Of a stretch of DNA of 64,000 nt, positions 58,685 through 64,000 are shown in pieces. Position numbers and translations under genes: made by a program. The notes below the pieces were generated by a model. The model searched no databases. It saw only the letters and a program-made list of their open reading frames with translations, and was not told where the DNA came from. Each line of letters begins with the position of its first letter. The first letter of the stretch is position 1. The stretch is from an uncultured Alphaproteobacteria bacterium (GTDB lineage: Bacteria; Pseudomonadota; Alphaproteobacteria; Caulobacterales; Caulobacteraceae), in assembly GCA_903860975.1 (NCBI GenBank), contig CAIOSI010000048.1, positions 41,209-105,208 of the forward strand. Direction: 5' to 3'.

Positions 58685-60319
58685 CTAGGCCGTCACACCA
58701 AGGACCAAGATGGCGCGATCCTTCAAGGCCTTGTAGTCCACCTTGCCGTTGGGAGCCCGCCCGATGGAGTCCACCAAGACAATGTCACGCGGCGCCTTGT
58801 AGCCAGCCAGCGTCATGCGCACGTGCTCTGAAAGTTGGGCCAACGTCGGCTCAGCACCGCCATCGGCCTCGATCACGGCGCAAATCCGTTCGCCAAAGCG
58901 CGCATCTGGCAGGCCTACGACGACCGCGTCGCGCACCGAAATGTGGGTTTTCAGGGCCTCCTCAACTTCCTCGGGGAAGACCTTTTCCCCGCCCGTATTG
59001 ATGCAGACCGAACCTCGACCCAGGAGTTTCAGGGTTCCGTCGGCGTTCACCTCCGCCCAATCGCCAGGCACACTCCAGCGGATGCCCTCGATGGTCTTGA
59101 AGGTCTTTACCGTCTTTTCCTCGTCCTTGTAGTAGCCGCGTGGCAGCAGGCCCGAGACCGCCACCATGCCGCGCTCGCCGGAGCCGGGTTGCACGCGCCG
59201 GCCATCCTCGGTGAAAATCACGCAATTGGGGCCAGGGTTGAAAGCCGCCGTCTTGGCCTCTGCGCCCGGCGCCGAGGCCGACACGCCCAGGCCGACAGCT
59301 TCAGAAGAGCCGAAGCTGTCAAATATCATGGCGTTCTTGGCATAGCTCAGCAGGCCCTGCTTGTTTTCCTGGCTCCACATGGAGCCGGATGAGCTCATGG
59401 CCCGTACGCTCGATAAATCCCAACGACCCGGGTTGGCCTCGAGCGCCTCCAGCATCGGTGTCGAGAAGGCCAGGCCCACGATGACAATGTTGCTGGCACC
59501 CAGGCGGTCGGTCTCGTCCCACAACTCCATTGCGTTGAACTTGCGAGACGGCAAGCTGGCCGCAGCTCCGCCCTGATTAAAGGCGATCAGGTTCGAAAAC
59601 TGGCCGGTGCCGTGCATCAGCGGGCAAGCGATCAAGGTCGTTGGTCGCAGGTGTTCTGGGGATTGAATGCGAGCGATCAGATCCTGGATCGAGGTCGCTG
59701 GCGGGATACCCAGGAGGGTGTTGCCGCCCGCGCCAAGCACGTTGAAGAGATCGTCTTGTGCCCACATCACGCCCTTCGGCATGCCGGTTGTTCCGCCGGT
59801 GTAGAGCAGCAGGAGATCATCGCCAGAGCGACCCCAGGACGCCTTGGTTGGCCGCTGGGCTGGGACCTCGGCAACCAACGCGTCGTAGTCATCGGCCCAC
59901 GCTGGAACCGGATGGCCGGGCTCGGCGACCGCCACCCAGGCCTTCACGCCGCTCAATCTGCCGCGGATTTTCTCCAAAACATCGGTGAAGCCTGCGTGAA
60001 ACACCACGGCCTGCGCATCGGCGTTGTCGAAAAGATAGAAGAGCTCTTCCGGCCCATAGCGGTAATTGGTGTTCACCGGGGCAAAGCCGCCCTTGAACGC
60101 GGCGAAGTAGGTCTCGATGTATTCTGGGCCGTTATAGAGGAAGGCTGCGACCTTGGCTTGATGGTCCATCCCCTTGGCGATGAAGTGCGTCGCCAGGGCG
60201 TCGGATCGCGCATCGAACTGCGCCCAGGTCAGCACCCTTTCGCCATGAATGTTCGCAGGCTGGTCAGGCTGAACGGCGGCGATCGCCTCCCATACATCGG
60301 CGAAGTTCCAAACAGTCAC
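58685..60319 (-). CDS. acyl-CoA synthetase (AMP-forming)
   Basis: The start is taken as GTG 60319, five bases after GGAGGA; the GTG one codon earlier is only two bases away. The 544-residue protein is of the adenylate-forming family: LLYTGGTTGMPKGVMW (P-loop), AMIFDSFGSSEAVG, VPGDWAEVNADGTLKLLGRGSVCINTGGEKVFPEEVEEAL and a C-terminal GRAPNGKVDYKAL with the catalytic Lys. It activates a carboxylic, probably fatty, acid as the CoA thioester. The downstream amidase and the divergent regulators suggest use in degradation of an amide or ester compound; that is inference. Confidence 0.9.
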   Translation of the reverse strand: MTVWNFADVWEAIAAVQPDQPANIHGERVLTWAQFDARSDALATHFIAKGMDHQAKVAAFLYNGPEYIETYFAAFKGGFAPVNTNYRYGPEELFYLFDNADAQAVVFHAGFTDVLEKIRGRLSGVKAWVAVAEPGHPVPAWADDYDALVAEVPAQRPTKASWGRSGDDLLLLYTGGTTGMPKGVMWAQDDLFNVLGAGGNTLLGIPPATSIQDLIARIQSPEHLRPTTLIACPLMHGTGQFSNLIAFNQGGAAASLPSRKFNAMELWDETDRLGASNIVIVGLAFSTPMLEALEANPGRWDLSSVRAMSSSGSMWSQENKQGLLSYAKNAMIFDSFGSSEAVGLGVSASAPGAEAKTAAFNPGPNCVIFTEDGRRVQPGSGERGMVAVSGLLPRGYYKDEEKTVKTFKTIEGIRWSVPGDWAEVNADGTLKLLGRGSVCINTGGEKVFPEEVEEALKTHISVRDAVVVGLPDARFGERICAVIEADGGAEPTLAQLSEHVRMTLAGYKAPRDIVLVDSIGRAPNGKVDYKALKDRAILVLGVTA

Positions 60320-60389
60320 CACAATCCTCCCGAACGTCTTGTTGTTGGGGTCAAATTGGTGGGTTTGGCGAAGGGGAAGTCAACCGTCG

Positions 60390-60851
60390 TCAGATCGGCA
60401 GTGCCGTCGTGAATTTGATCTGTTCCATGGCGAAGGACGAGCTGACATCCTGCAGCGGGGCCGCTGCGATGAGGCGCTTGTAAAACGTGTCGTAGGCCGC
60501 GATGTCCTTTACGATCACTTTCAGCAAATAGTCCGTCTCGCCGGACATCCGGTAGAATTCCACCACCTCCGGCAGGCCGGCTGCGCCCTTGGCAAAGGCA
60601 TTGAGCCAATCCTCGTCATGGCGGCTCGTCCGGATCGAGACGAAGACGACCAGGCCAAGGTCAAGCTGTTCGCGGTCGAGGATCGCCACGCGCCGTTCGA
60701 TAACGCCCGCGTCGGTCAGGCGCTTGACGCGTTTCCAGCATGGGGTTTGCGACAGCCCCGCACGCTCCGCCAGTTCCGCGATGGGCACGGTGGCGTCGGC
60801 CTGGAGTTCACGCAAGATGCGGCGGTCGATCGAATCTAGAACAATTTGCAT
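60390..60851 (-). CDS. Lrp/AsnC family transcriptional regulator
   Basis: A 153-residue protein. The N-terminal HTH reads LDSIDRRILRELQADATVPIAELAERAGLSQTPCWKRVKRLTDAGVIERRVAILD. The C-terminal RAM ligand domain includes VVEFYRMSGETDYLLKVIVKDIAAYDTFYKRLI. Lrp-type regulators bind amino acids. The gene is upstream of the acyl-CoA ligase on the same strand, with a 68-base gap, and may control it. Confidence 0.92.
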   Translation of the reverse strand: MQIVLDSIDRRILRELQADATVPIAELAERAGLSQTPCWKRVKRLTDAGVIERRVAILDREQLDLGLVVFVSIRTSRHDEDWLNAFAKGAAGLPEVVEFYRMSGETDYLLKVIVKDIAAYDTFYKRLIAAAPLQDVSSSFAMEQIKFTTALPI

Positions 60852-61026
60852 TCAATTCCCCAGATCTGGAGACTCAAATTCTATAGATCTTCGATCTGGC
60901 GCGATATGGCCTGTTTATCTTCAGCCTCGGGGCGAGGCGTAGATCCGCGTCGGTCATGAGGCGCTGTGCGCACCTTGCTGAACCCTGTTCATGATATTAC
61001 CATCGTCATATAAGCTGGAGCTCCCC

Positions 61027-61644
61027 ATGCGCTATAGCGACACCCATAAGGCGGAGACGCGCAAGAAAGTGGTCCAGGCTGCTGCAGCCGCCGTCCGCGC
61101 CAAGGGACCAGACGGCGTGGGCGTGGCCGAAATCATGGCTGAGGCGGGGCTGACCCACGGCGGATTTTACGCCCACTTCCCCAATAAAGAGGCCCTGGTG
61201 GCCGCCGCCATAGAGGAGGCCTTCGACCAGACTCGTCGCCGCTTTGCGCGACTGACCCAGGCCATGAGCCCCAGAGAGGCCCTGATCACCTTCGTCGAGG
61301 CCTATGTCTCGAAGGACCACCGCAACAACCCGCAACGCGGGTGTCCGATCTCAACGCTCTCCAATGATCTGCCGCGCCAAGGTCCCATTGTGCGGGCCGC
61401 ATTCGACGCCGGCGTCGCCAACTTGATCGCGCGTCTGGAAGATTGGCTGCCGGCGCAGGACCGCACGGCCCGCCATGGCCTCGCCAGTTCGCTCATGGCC
61501 GAAATGGCTGGCGCGGTGGCTCTGTCTCGGGCTGTGTCGAACACTGCCATATCTGAGCAGTTGCTCGAGGCCTCACGCGTCCGGATCAAAGAACGCGCCG
61601 GCTATAGCGAGCCTGACGTCGCAAAACTGAGCCCCCGCCTTTAG
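61027..61644 (+). CDS. TetR family transcriptional regulator
   Basis: The start is ATG 61027 (205 residues). The HTH covers residues 8-55: AETRKKVVQAAAAAVRAKGPDGVGVAEIMAEAGLTHGGFYAHFPNKEALVAAA. This is the class with THGGFYAHFxxKExL that resembles AcrR/NemR-like repressors. A Cys in the C-terminal domain (RGCPISTLSNDLP) is conserved in electrophile-sensing members. It diverges from the Lrp gene across 175 bases. The target is unknown. Confidence 0.9.
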   Translation: MRYSDTHKAETRKKVVQAAAAAVRAKGPDGVGVAEIMAEAGLTHGGFYAHFPNKEALVAAAIEEAFDQTRRRFARLTQAMSPREALITFVEAYVSKDHRNNPQRGCPISTLSNDLPRQGPIVRAAFDAGVANLIARLEDWLPAQDRTARHGLASSLMAEMAGAVALSRAVSNTAISEQLLEASRVRIKERAGYSEPDVAKLSPRL

Positions 61645-61831
61645 GCGGAGGTCGCGGTAGCGTGACGGGATGGCGGCTAAATGACGGTTTTACACAGGCA
61701 GAGCGGCTTCTTGCGTTTCTGTAGGTGACGCGGGGCACATTGCGGTCCTAGCATGCCAACCAGCGACTCAGTTTCACGCACTTCCGACGTGTGGCCGCAG
61801 GCGCCTAATATTTAGCTGGGGGAGCCCATAA

Positions 61832-62092
61832 ATGGCCGAAGCCAAGAAGACCAACGCGCTGCAAAAGCCGCTGACACCGTCGCCCGAACTGGCCGCAGTT
61901 GTCGGCGCGGGGCAATTGTCCCGCGGTGAAGTTGTCTCGAAGATCTGGGTCTACATCAAGGCGAACAACCTTCAGGACCCGGCAAACAAGCGTGACATCC
62001 TGGCCGATGCGAAGTTGAAGCCCGTCTTCGGCGGTAAGGATAAGGTCAGCATGTTCGAAATGAACAAGCACCTCGCCGGCCACCTGAAGTAG
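61832..62092 (+). CDS. SWIB/MDM2 domain protein
   Basis: The 86-residue protein starts at ATG 61832 after GGGGGAG and is almost entirely one SWIB domain: LTPSPELAAVVGAGQLSRGEVVSKIWVYIKANNLQDPANKRDILADAKLKPVFGGKDKVSMFEMNKHLAGHL is the expected pattern in order. SWIB domains occur in eukaryotic chromatin remodelers and as short bacterial proteins, in Chlamydia fused to topoisomerase. The bacterial role is unknown; a nucleoid or DNA-related role is only a guess. Confidence 0.9.
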   Translation: MAEAKKTNALQKPLTPSPELAAVVGAGQLSRGEVVSKIWVYIKANNLQDPANKRDILADAKLKPVFGGKDKVSMFEMNKHLAGHLK

Positions 62093-62273
62093 CCGATATT
62101 TCGAAGCAGAGGCATCTCGCCCTGCGCCGAGTAGAAATGCAGAGGCCTTGCCAGGTGAAAGCCGGGTGAGGTCGTTTGCTATCTGGCGGGCAATTATTTT
62201 GTCGCCGTGCGCCAACCCTTAACTGTCATCGGCCAACGTCTGACGTGGGAAGGTGGCGTAGAGGGAGTTTAAC

Positions 62274-63584
62274 GTGGCCGAGAGCGCTGCAAAGGCTGCG
62301 CGTCCAAAGGCGGCCCCCGGCGCGCGCCCACAGTCACAAGGCGCTCAGCTCGGCGCTCTTGCTCGCGCCCAGCTTTCGGGCGCTTTGCGCCTGATTTCCG
62401 CCGCTGCTGCTGACGAGGTTGATCGGTTCTGCGAACCTCATCTGCTGGTCGCGGGCAAGATCACCATCTTGTCGCTGGAAGCCATCCAGCACCACTTCGG
62501 CGAGCGTTGGACGCAGCGCAAGGACGAGGTCTTCACCTTCGCGACTGAGCTTTTAGAGCGCAAGCTCGGGACCCGTGGGTTCGCTCTGCGGGTATCGGAT
62601 AGCGATTATCTCATCATCCAGCACAGTCTGGGGCGCATACCAGGCCAGGCTGCCTGTCTCGGCTATCTGGAAGAAATCCTCTTCCACTTTCTGGGAGACG
62701 GATCGAGCGCGCTTGGCGCCGTCTTGCAGGTAACGTGGGTCGGGAAGGGCCGGCTTGAGGCCAAGGCGATAGAGGCTGCGAAGGTGGAGGCGTTTGCGCG
62801 CGGGGACCTCGCTTTCGGGCCCGTTGGCGCCCCTGGATCCTTTGATGTCGGCGGCAAGCCGAACTCTCACCTGGTGCACAGATGGAGTCCGTTTCTAGCC
62901 GCCGATGGACGTACCTTGTGCATCACCGCATCCCTCGAACCGGTCTACGAGCTCAAGGGGTTCACCCGGATCGGTTTTCGAATGATCCGCCGCGTCATGG
63001 TGGTGGAAACGGGGGTGGAGCTTACGCCGCGACAGATGTCGGCCTTGGCGACGATTGACCTGCTTCGTACGGATCTGGCCGCCATCACGCGCGGGATCGA
63101 CCGCCTGAGGGGCGAGGGGGGCACTCAGCAGCAGCTCAGCCTCATCGTCCCGGTCTCGTTCTCCAGTCTCTCCAACCCCCGCGGCCGCGCCCATCTCGTC
63201 GAACCTCTTCGTGAAATGGCGGGCTTGGTGAGGCTGGGCGTCATCCTCGAGATCGCCGATATTGAAGGTGTTCCACAAAGCGCCTTGTTGGAGGTGACGT
63301 CGCTTTTGCGGCCACTGTCGCTGCTCGTGGTGGGGCGTCTATCCCATCCGTCGGCTGGAGCGTTTGCGCGCCTGGCCGGTTCGGGCTTCCAAGCGATGTC
63401 ATTCGAATGTCCTCACGGTCAGGTCGGCGAGGCGGAATTTTTGGGATGGGCAAGCGCCACGATCCGGGCGGCCCGAAAAACGGTCAAGTCGGTGTTGGTC
63501 TATCGCGCGGGTTCAATGAAGCGGGCGGTCGTCCTGGCTTCGCTGGGAGCCACGCATGTGAGCGTCGATGCCGCTTGGCGCTAA
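62274..63584 (+). CDS. hypothetical protein, possible degenerate GGDEF-EAL architecture
   Basis: The 436-residue protein begins at a GTG with an Ala/Pro/Arg-rich leader. Residues about 55-160 have the rhythm of a GGDEF domain; where GGDEF is expected the sequence is RVSDSDYLIIQH. Residues about 225-420 resemble an EAL fold: FEPVYELKGF-like LEPVYELKGFTRIGFRMI in place of the EALLR site, then LSLIVPVSFSSL and LGVILEIADIEGVPQSALLE. The catalytic EAL and metal-binding acids are not conserved. If right, it is a c-di-GMP-related receptor or scaffold rather than an enzyme. I would not assign a function on this alone. Confidence 0.45.
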   Translation: MAESAAKAARPKAAPGARPQSQGAQLGALARAQLSGALRLISAAAADEVDRFCEPHLLVAGKITILSLEAIQHHFGERWTQRKDEVFTFATELLERKLGTRGFALRVSDSDYLIIQHSLGRIPGQAACLGYLEEILFHFLGDGSSALGAVLQVTWVGKGRLEAKAIEAAKVEAFARGDLAFGPVGAPGSFDVGGKPNSHLVHRWSPFLAADGRTLCITASLEPVYELKGFTRIGFRMIRRVMVVETGVELTPRQMSALATIDLLRTDLAAITRGIDRLRGEGGTQQQLSLIVPVSFSSLSNPRGRAHLVEPLREMAGLVRLGVILEIADIEGVPQSALLEVTSLLRPLSLLVVGRLSHPSAGAFARLAGSGFQAMSFECPHGQVGEAEFLGWASATIRAARKTVKSVLVYRAGSMKRAVVLASLGATHVSVDAAWR

Positions 63585-63760
63585 GTCGTCGCTGAGCGCC
63601 GCCTCAAGAGCACGCGTGGGTGGCGAACGGAAAATGTCCCGGATTTCGTCCATCGCCGGATTAGCGGCGCTCGGCGACGTCTGGTCTGACGAGGCCTGAC
63701 GAGGACGGCTGAAGAAGCGGGAGGTCGACGCTTTAGTCGCCTCGACCCCCCTTGTTAAAA

Positions 63761-63946
63761 TCAAAAGTCCTTGCGAATTGCGATACCGAAGAAGCGACTG
63801 AAGTCGCGCGGAACGGTGCCGATCAACCCGCCGTTCGCCTCGCCAATGATCGTATGGTCGTGGCCTGCCCCTTTGGGGTGATCCGGTTTCAATGTTAGTG
63901 CACGGCGGTCTCTAACGCCATGTTTGGGGTGGGTGAGCGCGCGCCC
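63761..63946 (-). pseudogene. TonB-dependent receptor C-terminal fragment
   Basis: The minus frame ending at TGA 63763-63761 reads GHDHTIIGEANGGLIGTVPRDFSRFFGIAIRKDF, the last strand of an outer-membrane TonB-dependent receptor with the required terminal Phe. Going upstream the frame meets an in-frame TGA at 63949-63947. The residues there (GRALTHPKHGVRDRR) are poor receptor sequence. It may be a broken gene or an intact one with an error here; most of it would lie beyond the window. Confidence 0.45.
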
Positions 63947-64000
63947 TCAACGGCTGGCGCGCTTGCCCATGGCACGATGCCGCCGCTGCGCGGGACGAAG

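Overview
The window is high-GC bacterial chromosome, most likely from the Caulobacteraceae (Caulobacter or a close relative). The evidence is the block murA, DUF2948, hisD, UPF0262, tyrosine phosphatase-like gene, infA, maf, RNase E/G, yacG, tRNA-Phe; an ExbB with a cleavable, Ala/Pro-rich N-terminus; a PEPxxWA-CTERM protein; a tRNA-His with A73; a xylose-type oxidative sugar cluster; and two proteins carrying a module that resembles the N-terminal, LPS-binding part of the S-layer protein RsaA. Family assignments come from motif and sequence recognition only; no database search was run.

Positions 1-7100 hold envelope and signalling genes: a serine hydrolase cut by the window edge, an M28-like Tat-exported protein, MgtC/SapB, DUF4112 and two single-domain receivers. 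A decayed patch follows: a uppP fragment, an intact GDP-sugar reductase and a remnant of GDP-mannose dehydratase. Positions 7100-31800 are a mosaic accessory region. It has an SRAP protein whose expected start codon is ATC, a MobC/relaxase pair, an S1/P1 nuclease, a broken PIN toxin and a minus-strand T4SS operon reduced to virB8-B9-B10-B11-virD4. A methyltransferase gene has its two halves separated by about 3.1 kb containing IS3 and IS1380 remains and a PEP-CTERM gene. Next come the two proteins with the RsaA-like module, a SulP permease, an MDR oxidoreductase, an AbiEi-type antitoxin whose toxin has lost its catalytic part, a HiPIP, an IS256 scrap and a PIN/RHH toxin-antitoxin pair.

From tRNA-Thr (32.5 kb) onward the window is mostly conserved chromosome: the murA to tRNA-Phe cluster (with a fatty-acid desaturase after hisD), exbB-exbD-tonB closed by a strong terminator, tRNA-His, a DUF418 membrane protein and gltBD. 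A lactonase, an IlvD/Edd dehydratase and an SDR dehydrogenase form a compact sugar-oxidation operon followed by galE. The right end has an XRE regulator, an amidase, an acyl-CoA ligase, Lrp and TetR regulators, a SWIB-domain protein, a probable degenerate GGDEF-EAL protein and the last part of a TonB-dependent receptor.

The most interesting signals are the reuse of an RsaA-like anchor as a C-terminal module on a metalloprotease-like and an RTX-like protein, the ATC start of the SRAP gene, and several systems that have lost one defined part (a receiver without its phosphorylatable Asp, an antitoxin without toxin, a T4SS without its virB1-B7 section).
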